From Pseudoalteromonas flavipulchra NCIMB 2033 = ATCC BAA-314 (lineage in GTDB: Bacteria > Pseudomonadota > Gammaproteobacteria > Enterobacterales > Alteromonadaceae): a stretch of DNA of 64,000 nt. Below the pieces are notes generated by a model. That model saw only the letters and a list, made by a program, of their open reading frames with translations. It ran no database searches and had not been told where the DNA came from. Shown here in pieces: positions 1 to 7,540 of the stretch (position 1 is its first letter; each line of letters starts with the position of its first letter). A program made the position numbers and the translations under genes. Where the stretch lies: assembly GCA_000814665.1 (NCBI GenBank), contig JWIH01000025.1:1-64000 (forward strand), given 5' to 3'.

Positions 1-502
1 GGCATTCAAACCAATAAATTAAGCCGTACTTTGCCAAGAGTCGGGTGAAAAAGGTGTAGTCGTTTTCAAGTGCTTGTACGCACTGCGGTAGCGTGGGTAA
101 ATCTTTAGTGACTCGCCATTTTATCCGGTCTTGTGAATAGCCGGCTTTTTGTATCAACTTATTGAGGACAGTCTGGACATTGGCTTGTACAAAGATTTGG
201 CTTTTTTCTGTTTGCTTAAGTAACTCAAGGCGAGGCTTTAAGACCACCTCTGCACCACAGGTGTGCTCAGACACAAAACCAGATTGGATATCAAACAAAG
301 TCCCAGTGAAATACGTTGATATTGCATCTGGTGACTCAATTTCAAACGTGAGCATATTGCCGACAAGTAATTCATCAGCCAGGTCAAATTGGGATTCTAG
401 GTTCGCTTTGAGTAAAAAGCCGCTATTGATACAGGTCGTGAGTTCAAAATCGACGACATGTACAGGATGGTTTGTACCATACACCACAATCCTTGTTTGC
501 AT
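1..502 (-). CDS. vgrG: Type VI secretion system tip protein VgrG, N-terminal part (cut by window edge)
   Basis: Reading the minus strand from ATG at 502-500 gives 167 open codons that run off the left edge. The start is preceded by a weak purine-rich stretch. The protein opens with a beta-rich segment (MQTRIVVYGTNHPVHVVDFE) and reaches 'DYTFFTRLLAKYGLIYWFE', which matches the conserved VgrG/phage gp27-like 'ndfdFlsRLleeeGiyYwfe' motif. In known systems VgrG trimers cap the Hcp tube and carry effectors into target cells. Only the gp27-like N-terminus is visible, so any C-terminal effector domain cannot be judged. The upstream side is non-coding and then carries an insertion sequence, which is common around vgrG islands. 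The family call rests on the motif and overall layout, not on an alignment. Confidence 0.75.
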   Translation of the reverse strand, partial: MQTRIVVYGTNHPVHVVDFELTTCINSGFLLKANLESQFDLADELLVGNMLTFEIESPDAISTYFTGTLFDIQSGFVSEHTCGAEVVLKPRLELLKQTEKSQIFVQANVQTVLNKLIQKAGYSQDRIKWRVTKDLPTLPQCVQALENDYTFFTRLLAKYGLIYWFEC

Positions 503-1054
503 TTTTTATGTCCACTGTTGTTGGTTAAAGCCGTTCCACCAATACACAGTACTACTTCCTAGTGTGCTGCGATTGGTTTTTATTTGCGCGCTATTGTTAC
601 ATAAAAGGCAAGCATTTTTAACTCATTTTTTTAATCAGCATTCGAATGCTTATCTTTTGGTGTGACGGATGGTTTTTAAATCTCAAGCCAAATAAAACGG
701 TGTCAGCTAGCCCTCCTTGGCAGATATCAAAGCGCATCCATGCGCTCCTCGTTCATTCTTTTTAAACGACGAAAAAGAACGAACCAAGAAAACGTCGCCC
801 CAACATCACACTTAATCCTCAAATCCTAAGCCGATATAGTGCAACCGCCTTGTAAGGCACGTCCCTGTGCCAGACAAGACTTGGCCGACATCCTGTCGGC
901 ACATTGCATATCGACTGATGCTTTTCGGGTGTGATGGAGGGGGAATACGTTGCTTGTGAGATCGTCTACGATTTTAGCGATTAAGCTGCTTTAAAGCATT
1001 GCAAAAACTATCAGCGTAGCCTCCAAGCTCACAGTGTAAATAGTTTTGTGGGAG
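503..1054. other. Intergenic region with a hairpin cluster, no gene seen
   Basis: This stretch lies between the vgrG start and the insertion sequence. Neither strand shows a convincing gene; the plus-strand open frame across 162-665 is mostly antisense to vgrG. It carries four short perfect inverted repeats, listed separately. The last part (about 1020-1054) is the left flank of the IS element. Confidence 0.6.
731..900. repeat. Cluster of short perfect hairpins
   Basis: Four small inverted repeats are visible: agcgca/tgcgct with a 4-nt TCCA loop (731-746), gcctt/aaggc (847-858), ggcac/gtgcc (856-871) and gccgaca/tgtcggc with a TCC loop (884-900). Three of the loops contain a TCC trinucleotide. 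The pattern looks like a family of intergenic structured repeats and not a single terminator, because no T-run follows. The function is unknown. Confidence 0.5.
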
Positions 1055-1137
1055 ATGTATGGACTCCTCCCCCTTAACGGGAGAGTACGGTATAAAGATA
1101 TTGCAAAACACTTTTACCAAATAAGGAGTCCATACAT
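1055..1137 (+). promoter_or_regulatory. Stem that can mask the transposase ribosome binding site
   Basis: Bases 1055-1068 and 1124-1137 form a perfect 14-bp inverted repeat with a 55-nt loop. The right arm contains the AAGGAG-type Shine-Dalgarno and reaches the first two bases of the ATG at 1136. A transcript entering from outside the element would fold this stem and hide the start. Several IS families limit read-through expression in this way. The base pairing is seen; the regulatory role is inferred. Confidence 0.5.
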
Positions 1138-2053
1138 GACACAGTCTAATTTAATTGCTATCGACTTGGCAAAAAACATTTTCCAGGTGGCGCAGCTGAA
1201 AGGCAATAAACTCAAATTTAATAAGCCAATGAAACGCGAACCTATGCTTGAGTTGCTAGCAAAAGCCGAGGGTTCAAAGGTCGTGATGGAAGCTTGCGGT
1301 AGCGCCCAGCATATTGCTCGCAAAGCGCTGTCGCTGGGGCACGATGTCATGTTGCTTCCCCCTAAATTTGTTAAAGCGTTTAGGCAAGGCCAAAAAAACG
1401 ATGCAAATGATGTCCTCGCTATTGCTAGTGCAAGCCAAGCATACAACGTGAAGCCCTGTAAAATCATGACAGTTGAAGAGCAAACGTTGCAGTCATTGAG
1501 CCAAGCGAGAACCTTAGTAGATAAACAAAAGACCCAGCTTTCAAATCAAATACGTTGCTTGCTATTAGAGTTTGGTGTTGTCATTAATCAAGGCGATACA
1601 GCGTTAACACAAGCGGTTCCAGATATTTTAGAAGATGCTGAAAATGCGCTACCTATCGCATTAAAACAAGCACTCGCGGTGAGTTATGACCTATATAAAA
1701 CACAATGCGACGCTAAAGCACAACTACATAAACAAGTTGAAGCGATAACCAAGCAAAATGACAGTTGCCAGCGTTTAATGGCATTAGAAGGCGTTGGCCC
1801 AATTACCGCGATAGAGCTGCTATCCTTTTTAGGCAATACATTAAGGAAAAACCTGTTTCTCGGTGCAAGAACGGTAGTCAGCAGGCTAAAACATAAAGAA
1901 GCGACCACAGAGAAAGAACGCTGGATAAAAAACCTACTCGCCAAGAAAAGCGTGAAATGTGTTGCCATTGCATTGGCCAACAAAACGGTTAGAACAGCCT
2001 ATGCCTTACTTAAAAACGGTTCAACATACGAGCCAAAAATCTTAGCGGTGTAG
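1136..2053 (+). CDS. IS110-family (IS1111-like) transposase with internal deletion
   Basis: The ATG at 1136 was chosen over an upstream in-frame start at 1046 because AAGGAG lies 8 nt before it and IS110 proteins begin with this 'LIAIDLAK' strand. The RuvC-like DEDD residues are visible at D10, E52, D89 and D92 ('KNDANDVLAIA'). The helix-hairpin-helix 'LEGVGPITAIELLSFLGN' follows at about 218-234. In intact relatives this is followed by 30-45 residues containing a 'GLxPxxxSSGG' catalytic-serine motif. Here G233-N234 joins directly to 'TLRKNLFLGARTVVSRL', the far side of that domain. The protein is therefore 305 aa, about 40 short of the usual length, and still in frame. It is almost certainly defective in strand exchange. 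It could be annotated as a pseudogene. Confidence 0.85.
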   Translation: MTQSNLIAIDLAKNIFQVAQLKGNKLKFNKPMKREPMLELLAKAEGSKVVMEACGSAQHIARKALSLGHDVMLLPPKFVKAFRQGQKNDANDVLAIASASQAYNVKPCKIMTVEEQTLQSLSQARTLVDKQKTQLSNQIRCLLLEFGVVINQGDTALTQAVPDILEDAENALPIALKQALAVSYDLYKTQCDAKAQLHKQVEAITKQNDSCQRLMALEGVGPITAIELLSFLGNTLRKNLFLGARTVVSRLKHKEATTEKERWIKNLLAKKSVKCVAIALANKTVRTAYALLKNGSTYEPKILAV

Positions 2054-2325
2054 CACTGAGTAACAGAAGAACAAATCAAGATAAATAGAACGTAAAAGCA
2101 GAAAGCATACTGAGATTACCCCTAGTATTGAACAAGCCAAGATAGAGCATTAAGCGGTGAGACCCACCCTTGAGAGCCTGTTAAACCGCAGGTGTATACA
2201 AATACCGCGTGGGAGAGAAGGCACAAGGGCGCGAATACATCAAAGAGGCCGAGGTAGCACCTCATCAAGAGCCCGGATATAAGCACGCAATCACACTAAT
2301 AATGCTAAAAGTGGCTTGTACAATT
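2054..2325 (+). ncRNA. Candidate IS1111-type guide RNA (bridge RNA / seekRNA) region
   Basis: About 270 non-coding bases separate the transposase stop from the right inverted repeat. IS1111-group elements are known to encode a structured guide RNA in this place. Local structure is visible, for example the hairpin gaggt-agc-acctc at 2251-2263 and opposing 'gcggt...accgc' segments around 2153-2190. The guide loops and RNA ends cannot be fixed by eye, so the boundaries given are those of the non-coding region. Confidence 0.4.
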
Positions 2326-2513
2326 GGAGGAGTCCATATAAGGCGGTTCACCCGCGAGAAGTATGCTTTTCAGGTGAAGAAGAAGTGCCTTTTCTTTTGC
2401 GCAACGATTCTTTGGGCATCAAAGAATCGTAAGTCGTGGCACTTGGATGGGCGTTGAAACCTGTCATCAGAGCATAGAGGTTCTACTTACTACAGCTTGT
2501 GAATACAAAAGCA

Positions 2514-2540
2514 AAAAAGCCAGATTTTATCTGGCTTTTT
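2514..2540. terminator. Rho-independent terminator, works in both directions
   Basis: A perfect 11-bp stem (aaaaagccaga / tctggcttttt) with a 5-nt loop is flanked by A- and T-runs. It lies 14 bases beyond the stop of the minus-strand membrane-protein gene and marks the border with the IS region. Confidence 0.85.
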
Positions 2541-2553
2541 CAGTTTTTATGAC

Positions 2554-3150
2554 TTAAGAAAGTCTTGGTTCTTGGGAGTCGTTTGATTTTGCTGAGCATA
2601 TCATCATGGTCAGTACCGCGCCGCAACATATCGCCCATGCGATATAGATTAAGCCTTCGAAATTATCGTAAATAAATGTCCATGATTTGAAGCCTGAAGA
2701 CCAGATGATATTTTCTATTAGTGCCAATAGATTGACTACAGCCATATACATGAAAATCCAATGGAATAAGCCGTCAAAATAGGTTAACTCGATTTGCTTG
2801 GATTTTGAGATGAGACGGGAGAGCTGTACTCTTAAAATTAAGGCTAAAGCGGTTATCATTGTGAATAAGAATTGAACACCATAGATGAGTGTGCCTTGAA
2901 GTAATTTATTTTCTGAGGGGGTTATGTAATTGATTAAGCCCGTCTCAAAAGATATATATTCAATACAAGTAAGTAGTAACATAATTCCTGAAATATGAAT
3001 TATGTTAATATCTTTTGCATAAACCCCGTATATGGCACATACAGTGAGCATAGTAACAAATAGAGGGGTAACTACTTGTGGATCCCACAATTGAATATAG
3101 AAAAATGCCAAAGAGGCGATACTGAGTAAAATTAAATTTGAAAGCTTCAT
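2554..3150 (-). CDS. Hypothetical multi-pass inner membrane protein
   Basis: This 198-aa protein is not recognised. Hydrophobic segments suggest about six transmembrane helices: residues 4-20, 27-43, 51-66, 84-106, 128-147 and 163-185. A short basic loop (RLISKSKQIE) precedes helix 5, and the C-terminus is polar (SAKSNDSQEPRLS). There is no signal for enzymatic function. The start has AAGGA 6 nt upstream, inside the last codons of the preceding repeat-protein gene, and only 3 nt separate the two genes. The XRE gene, the repeat-protein gene and this one therefore form one transcription unit ending at the terminator at 2514-2540. By context it could be an export or immunity partner of the repeat protein, but nothing in its sequence shows that. 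Confidence 0.6.
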   Translation of the reverse strand: MKLSNLILLSIASLAFFYIQLWDPQVVTPLFVTMLTVCAIYGVYAKDINIIHISGIMLLLTCIEYISFETGLINYITPSENKLLQGTLIYGVQFLFTMITALALILRVQLSRLISKSKQIELTYFDGLFHWIFMYMAVVNLLALIENIIWSSGFKSWTFIYDNFEGLIYIAWAICCGAVLTMMICSAKSNDSQEPRLS

Positions 3151-3153
3151 TTC

Positions 3154-3729
3154 TTATCCTTGAGAATCTTCTTCGGATTGTACCCGAGGAGGCTTATAAG
3201 CTGTATTACCCCCTGACACTAAATAACAAATATTTTGAGGAAGTTGATTTAAGTTCCCTTCAGTTATGTTTTTGCTTTTAGTTTCAACACCTTGTTCCCT
3301 CTGTGGTTTATAAGCACCAGTACCAGCAGCCACGACGAGGCACATTTCTGATGTGAGATTATTTGCGTATTTTTTCAAGGTTTGTCCACTTCTATTTGTA
3401 TCACACTGCGTCCTAGGGGGCTTAAACGCTGTAGCACCACCAGCAATAGATGAGCATATATCAGTAGAAAGTTGACTTGTATTGCGGTTATTTGTCTTTT
3501 CTCTAGGTGGTTTAACTGCACTGTTACCACCACTAACCCTTACTAGCCCACCTTTTGCTAGTAAGTTACTGGCAAAATTTGCTGTCTTAACAGGCTGCTT
3601 TCTAGGCGGGTTATGTATGCTGAAGCTATCAACAGAATGACAGTTTCTTGATACAATAATACCTTTATTGAACAAAGGCTTGGAGAATAGAAAACGTTGT
3701 GTTAAGCCCAGAAAATTTACCTTTTTCAT
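3154..3729 (-). CDS. Repeat protein with four GG-x-(T/S)-A-x-KPPR motifs, possible multi-core peptide precursor
   Basis: The 191-aa product is not recognised. It contains four spaced copies of one motif: VSGGNSAVKPPR (65-76), IAGGATAFKPPR (95-106), VAAGTGAYKPQR (133-144) and VSGGNTAYKPPR (171-182). Spacings are 30, 38 and 38 residues. Three copies are preceded by a short 'L(S/T/P)xx(I/M)Cxx' stretch, with cysteines at 92, 130 and 168. A fifth, degenerate copy (NPPR) sits near residue 40. 'L-S-x-x-I-C-x-x-(V/I)-x-G-G' resembles double-glycine leader ends cut by C39-type proteases, so each copy could mark a processing site. The start codon overlaps the XRE stop (TAATG), indicating translational coupling. 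A structural repeat protein or adhesin fragment is an alternative. The repeats are seen; the precursor role is inferred. Confidence 0.6.
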   Translation of the reverse strand: MKKVNFLGLTQRFLFSKPLFNKGIIVSRNCHSVDSFSIHNPPRKQPVKTANFASNLLAKGGLVRVSGGNSAVKPPREKTNNRNTSQLSTDICSSIAGGATAFKPPRTQCDTNRSGQTLKKYANNLTSEMCLVVAAGTGAYKPQREQGVETKSKNITEGNLNQLPQNICYLVSGGNTAYKPPRVQSEEDSQG

Positions 3730-3983
3730 TAGTCATCATCCTGTATTTTTGTTTTTTCAGAGCCATTCATCGTACTACTCAGCTCTTTGATCTGATTAAG
3801 TAAAGATTTAGCGTCTATTTTGCAGAACATAAACCACTGAAAAAGTTGCTTTGATCTTATATCGCTTACGTCTAGCTCATAGTTACTAATGGTTTTACGA
3901 TCGCACCCAAGCTTTTTTGCCATCTGTTCTTGCGAGATACCGGCCTTTCTTCTCATTGCTTTTAAATCATCGCCATTAATCAC
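3729..3983 (-). CDS. XRE-family helix-turn-helix regulator
   Basis: An 84-aa protein with a Cro/C1-type HTH over residues 6-60 ('AMRRKAGISQEQMAKKLGCDRKTISNYE', given here only as the family core at 9-36). The start is a GTG at 3983, chosen because AAGGA lies about 7 nt upstream and no in-frame ATG precedes the HTH. The stop overlaps the ATG of the repeat-protein gene by one base. It is the first gene of a three-gene unit and probably autoregulates it. The divergent gene at 4073 may share the intergenic operator. Confidence 0.8.
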   Translation of the reverse strand: MINGDDLKAMRRKAGISQEQMAKKLGCDRKTISNYELDVSDIRSKQLFQWFMFCKIDAKSLLNQIKELSSTMNGSEKTKIQDDD

Positions 3984-4072
3984 GTCCTTTTCCTTTTTTC
4001 TATGATGCGGAGACTTTTGCGCATCTAATTAAACATAATGTTAACAATAAAGTTGAAACATTAAAACAGAAA

Positions 4073-4447
4073 ATGAACATGCTAAGTTTACTAAAAATTG
4101 ATGAAGTTGTAGTCACAGCCGTGCCGGGCTATGGGTTACACGATATTTCTAAATATACCAAAGGTCAACAGGTGGTTTACATAAAACATGTTTTTGTATC
4201 CAAAATTCATTCGCTAGTGAAACCAAATATAACTGCGGAAGAAATAGACTTTTTGCGTAGGCTCGATCAGGCACATCAACACTGTTACTTTTTAGTTTAT
4301 GTAAAGAGCAAAACTACAGGGCGATATGATTCTGCCTTTTTTATGGATGATATAGAGGCTATAAAGGGACTTGAAGTGATCGAGGTAGAACCACGCTTGA
4401 AGAATTTAGATACTATCTCACAAGTGATTAGAAACGTTTTACTATAA
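4073..4447 (+). CDS. Hypothetical protein
   Basis: A 124-aa soluble protein without signal peptide or membrane segment, and not recognised. It starts MNMLSLLKIDEVVVTAVPGYG; a second ATG two codons later (4079) is equally possible because the ribosome binding site is weak. It is divergent from the XRE gene with an intergenic region of about 90 bp, so the two may be co-regulated. No catalytic motif is evident. The C-terminal 'KGLEVIEVEPRL' looks like an alpha/beta strand pattern. Confidence 0.55.
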   Translation: MNMLSLLKIDEVVVTAVPGYGLHDISKYTKGQQVVYIKHVFVSKIHSLVKPNITAEEIDFLRRLDQAHQHCYFLVYVKSKTTGRYDSAFFMDDIEAIKGLEVIEVEPRLKNLDTISQVIRNVLL

Positions 4448-4617
4448 AAAGTAGCTGTCTCCTCTTCGTTTTTAATTCTAGTCGGGTATAAGTAGTCGTA
4501 TTTTGCTCAAAACCGCCTGTCAGTTAAAGCCCATATCAATTTGTCTAAATGGTAAGGCAAGTGATGAGCAAATACAGTTGGAGGAATATTTTCCTCCATT
4601 CAATCAGTTCAACTTGC

Positions 4618-5172
4618 TTAGCTTGACGCGAGGCAACGGGCACTTGGGGTTTCACCGGGTTCGATGATATTAATATTGACCTCTTTTAAGTCACCGATTA
4701 TGGGTTTCAAAGCTTTATCAAAACGATTTGCTGCGGCTTCGATTTTTTCGGCATAGTCGTCAATGGCATCAAAATTAGCGGCGTGACTTTCAATTACTGC
4801 CTCAATCTGCTTGGCCTTTTCTTCTTGTTTTGCCAGTAGCGCTTTATTGATCACAAGTCGATCGTCGTCTTCTTGTATCGCCTCTTTACTAATGGCTTCC
4901 ATTTCTTTGCTGAGCAGTGCGAGCTTGTCTTCAATATCTTTCATTGGTAACTCAGAAGCTGACATATCAAGCTCTGCCGCTTTGAGTGCTTTGTATGCAG
5001 CCACCTGTTCGGCGTCCATGGTGTGTTTGATTATTGGGTTACAGTCTTGGTAAGCGATAAGCTGGTAGCTGCCTTGCGTTTGCGGCTCGGTTGGATTTGC
5101 ATTGGAGTAGCCAACGCAGGCACTCAAAGCCAGTGTTACCGAAATTATGAGTATTGATTTTGTGGTTTTCAT
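4618..5172 (-). CDS. Hypothetical lipoprotein with coiled-coil segment
   Basis: The start at 5172 (MKTTKSILIISVTLALSAC) was chosen over an upstream ATG at 5262 because it gives a proper lipoprotein signal peptide with lipobox LSAC and has a GAGGTG ribosome binding site. The mature 165-residue protein is rich in Ala, Glu and Lys. It is predicted to be largely helical from about residue 55 to 155, with a heptad-like pattern (KDIEDKLALLSKEMEAISKE). Two further cysteines (in 'YQDCNP' near the N-terminus and 'SARCLASS' at the end) could form a disulfide. The protein probably faces the periplasm from an outer or inner membrane anchor. The family is not recognised. Confidence 0.65.
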   Translation of the reverse strand: MKTTKSILIISVTLALSACVGYSNANPTEPQTQGSYQLIAYQDCNPIIKHTMDAEQVAAYKALKAAELDMSASELPMKDIEDKLALLSKEMEAISKEAIQEDDDRLVINKALLAKQEEKAKQIEAVIESHAANFDAIDDYAEKIEAAANRFDKALKPIIGDLKEVNINIIEPGETPSARCLASS

Positions 5173-5289
5173 AAGCACCTCGAAGGAGTAAGTCTGATTT
5201 ACAAAATTAGTCGCGGTGTAGTTTGAAAAGGTTGGTTTTAGATGCGCAAGTATTAGTAACAAAATATGAATCGGGCAGTGAGCTTAGAA

Positions 5290-6024
5290 TTAGTTGCTAC
5301 TTTTATCAGGCGCTTGGCATTGGTATTGTGCAATTTCTTCGGCGTATTTGGCTTTAACTAACTCAACATAATGATTGAGGTTTTTATCAGGACGTACGGT
5401 AAAGGTCAGCTCACTTTTATGTATCGCGGTGATACGGTCCAAGCGAAATTCACGGTAATCACTGCGGAGCTGACAAAATGCGACCAGCGTCCACTTTCCA
5501 CCCCAATAAACCAATCCGAGTGGCTCGATAATACGCTGGGTTTGTTGCTTTGCAACGTCTTGATACTCAAGTTGTACACACTGCTTAGCCGCAATGGCGA
5601 GCCTAAGTGTAGCGCTAAAGGATTGTTGTTGTGGTCCGTGCTTAAAACTCGAGACCAAATAAGGGGAGTGGTCATGCTGTTGTTTGAGGTGAGCGGGTAG
5701 CACGGCCTCGATTTTGGCAATGGCCGCTTTTGCATGCGCGCTAAGTTCGGGATCCGTCCATGCTCCAACCATTTTACTACCAAGTAACAATGCGGTGAGT
5801 TCATCATAGCTAAACATCATAGGGGGTAGAGGATAATCGGCAATGATATAGCCGACACCTGCTTCCCCCTCAATTGGCACGCCAGAACTTTGTAAGTCCT
5901 GAATATCGCGATAAATCGTACGCTCAGATACCGTAAAGTGATCGGCCAATGATTTAGCGGTAACCGCTAATCGTCGACCCTTGAGCAGATCCACTAACTG
6001 AAAGAGACGTTCTGATTTATGCAC
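5290..6024 (-). CDS. HTH/WYL-domain transcriptional regulator (YafY-like)
   Basis: The 244-aa protein has a winged HTH_11 domain at residues 5-60 (RLFQLVDLLKGRRLAVTAK...SERTIYRDIQDL) and a C-terminal WYL domain at about 135-215. The WYL signature is slightly altered: 'KWTLVAF' where W-Y-L-V-A is usual. The downstream 'REFRLDRI' ligand strand is intact. WYL proteins are ligand-responsive regulators that often control small neighbouring enzymes. The gene lies 32 nt downstream of the 105-aa dimeric-barrel protein on the same strand, so the two are probably co-transcribed and functionally linked. The family call is firm; the ligand is unknown. Confidence 0.85.
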   Translation of the reverse strand: MHKSERLFQLVDLLKGRRLAVTAKSLADHFTVSERTIYRDIQDLQSSGVPIEGEAGVGYIIADYPLPPMMFSYDELTALLLGSKMVGAWTDPELSAHAKAAIAKIEAVLPAHLKQQHDHSPYLVSSFKHGPQQQSFSATLRLAIAAKQCVQLEYQDVAKQQTQRIIEPLGLVYWGGKWTLVAFCQLRSDYREFRLDRITAIHKSELTFTVRPDKNLNHYVELVKAKYAEEIAQYQCQAPDKSSN

Positions 6025-6056
6025 GAGTTTTCCTTGTTATTCAAATCTCAGATTGA

Positions 6057-6374
6057 TTAACCGCTACATGGGGTTTGAGAGAGCACATTACTGTGACTAA
6101 TGGTGACACTCTCGCTGTCTATGTATTGCGTTAATCTTTGGCATACTTCGGTTGTTGGGAATTGCGCCGAAACCGCTTTAGCATGCTCCATCGATTGCCA
6201 ATAAATAATATCTAAATACTCGCCAGTCTGACTGTCTTTAGTCAACGAACGATATAGTAACCCAGGTTGCTGTTCAACCCACTCGGTAAATGCTGGGTTT
6301 ACACTCATAATGTCACTCTCTGTAGCACCAAGAGCCAATTTAAATTTTACAATCTCTACGACATTTTGTTGCAT
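6057..6374 (-). CDS. Small dimeric alpha/beta-barrel (ABM-like) protein
   Basis: Start at 6374 (MQQNVVEIVKFKLA) because AAGGAG stands 8-9 nt upstream; an ATG at 6398 has no such site. The 105-aa product has the layout of antibiotic-biosynthesis-monooxygenase/ferredoxin-like dimeric barrels: an opening beta strand 'VVEIVKFKL', helix, 'QPGLLYRSLTKD', then 'YLDIIYWQSMEHA' and a closing helix. Such proteins often act in heme or quinone chemistry or as stress proteins. No metal site is obvious. It is followed by a WYL regulator in the same unit, as in many gammaproteobacteria where such pairs respond to small electrophiles (inference). Confidence 0.65.
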   Translation of the reverse strand: MQQNVVEIVKFKLALGATESDIMSVNPAFTEWVEQQPGLLYRSLTKDSQTGEYLDIIYWQSMEHAKAVSAQFPTTEVCQRLTQYIDSESVTISHSNVLSQTPCSG

Positions 6375-6529
6375 GGTCTTTCTCCTTTTTGAGTTCAAGA
6401 TGAGTAAACCACGATGTTGTGTCAGGGAGTGTCAGTAGTGTTTAAATATACAGTGCATTTTATATCTAGATCTGTATTAGGATTTAGGGTACTGCAATTG
6501 GCAGGATTAAACGTGTAAAGGATAAGGAA

Positions 6530-7540
6530 ATGAAATTAAGTACAAGCATATTTGCAACCAGTTTGGTTGCATCCGCTATCTGCGCTTCCCATGTTTTTGC
6601 AAAGGATATAAATGACAGCGATGTCAAAAAGCTGCATGTCTTGGCAAAGCAAGTTGCATCACAAAGTACCAGTGGGTCGTATACTTTTGCTATCAACTGT
6701 CATACCAACCCCAGCTTACTGAAACGTGCCGTTGAGCAAGTAAGTTGGCCTGTCGATGAAATTACCTTTGCTATTCAAGGACAATGTCAGGGCCCAATTA
6801 AGATCACGAGACGTGGTATCACCATTTCAGGGTCTGATAATACTCAAGATGTTATCTCTGCGGCGCTAAACGACGTGCAGCCGACCATATTAGTGGAGTC
6901 TGGTTCGGTTAAGCTCAATAACTTAGGGGTTGTTAGCACCGCTCAGCAAAGTAGCGTAACGGTGACGGCGCAGGGAATGGCAAGATTGGATAATGTCGCG
7001 ACTCAAGTGCAAGGCACTGAGCCTGAATACCACTATATCGTGACAGATAATAGTAACCTTTACTTAAGTAATCTAAACCAAGCCAAAGTGAAAATAGCAG
7101 GGGGCGCTTTTGCTGAATTTGTAGCCGGAAATCAGGCGATGACAGCATATGTGTTTGACACCGCCAATGCTAGAAGTACCCAAGGGAACCAGTTCGACGC
7201 AGTACAAGTTGCTGGAAATGGCTACTTTTTAGCAGATGGGCAGTCGCATATAAACCTATTAATGATCTGGAGTAAAGGCGCCGCCGAAATCGACCAGCAA
7301 AGTAGTGTTGGTGAACTGATGATGGGCGGCCAAACCTTGTTTGCTGCTTATAGAAACTCGACCTTGTCAGGGCCTTACAGCTTCTTTGGGAACGTGGTTT
7401 TTGAGTTGGAGCACTCCTCTGCGACAAATTGGGTAACGCAAGAAAGGCCGCACTCACTGTTTTCTGGTAATAATGCCGTCGTGAATGGCGAACTATTTCC
7501 AAGTTGGAGTTGGCAAGGACAGGCACCACAACCTGAGTGA
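6530..7540 (+). CDS. Secreted beta-helix-like hypothetical protein
   Basis: A 336-aa protein with a clear Sec signal peptide (MKLSTSIFATSLVASAICASHVFA, cleavage after residue 24). The mature part consists of short beta-strand turns such as 'ITISGSDNT', 'ILVESGSVKLNNLGVVST' and 'SSVTVTAQGMARLDNV', the pattern of right-handed parallel beta-helix (pectate-lyase-like) folds. No catalytic residues for polysaccharide lyases could be recognised. The ribosome binding site AAGGAA precedes the ATG. The last codons (CAA CCT GAG TGA) coincide with an end of the AACCTGAG repeat element, so the C-terminus 'QPE' may be element-derived. The gene stands alone between opposite-strand neighbours. Confidence 0.65.
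   Translation: MKLSTSIFATSLVASAICASHVFAKDINDSDVKKLHVLAKQVASQSTSGSYTFAINCHTNPSLLKRAVEQVSWPVDEITFAIQGQCQGPIKITRRGITISGSDNTQDVISAALNDVQPTILVESGSVKLNNLGVVSTAQQSSVTVTAQGMARLDNVATQVQGTEPEYHYIVTDNSNLYLSNLNQAKVKIAGGAFAEFVAGNQAMTAYVFDTANARSTQGNQFDAVQVAGNGYFLADGQSHINLLMIWSKGAAEIDQQSSVGELMMGGQTLFAAYRNSTLSGPYSFFGNVVFELEHSSATNWVTQERPHSLFSGNNAVVNGELFPSWSWQGQAPQPE

Larger units (their letters stand above)
1055..2340 (+). mobile_element. IS110-family element, IS1111-like subgroup
   Basis: A transposase of the DEDD (IS110) family is enclosed by a perfect 12-bp inverted repeat: atggactcctcc at 1059-1070 and ggaggagtccat at 2326-2337. Subterminal repeats of this type, with a long non-coding stretch between the transposase stop and the right repeat, are typical of the IS1111 subgroup. 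IS110 elements make no target duplications, so the exact ends are uncertain by a few bases. The element is probably no longer self-mobile because the transposase has an internal deletion (see transposase entry). Confidence 0.75.

Noticed and set aside
162..665. Plus-strand open frame of 167 codons
   Set aside because: It is antisense to the vgrG start, has no homologous motif and no ribosome binding site; the minus strand gives a clear VgrG match.
2209..2457. Plus-strand open frame of 82 codons
   Set aside because: It crosses the right inverted repeat and the non-coding end of the IS element, so it is a by-product of that sequence.
4579..4598. Hairpin tggaggaa-tatt-ttcctcca as a terminator of the lipoprotein gene
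   Set aside because: An 8-bp stem is present but without a T-run on either strand, so termination is not supported.
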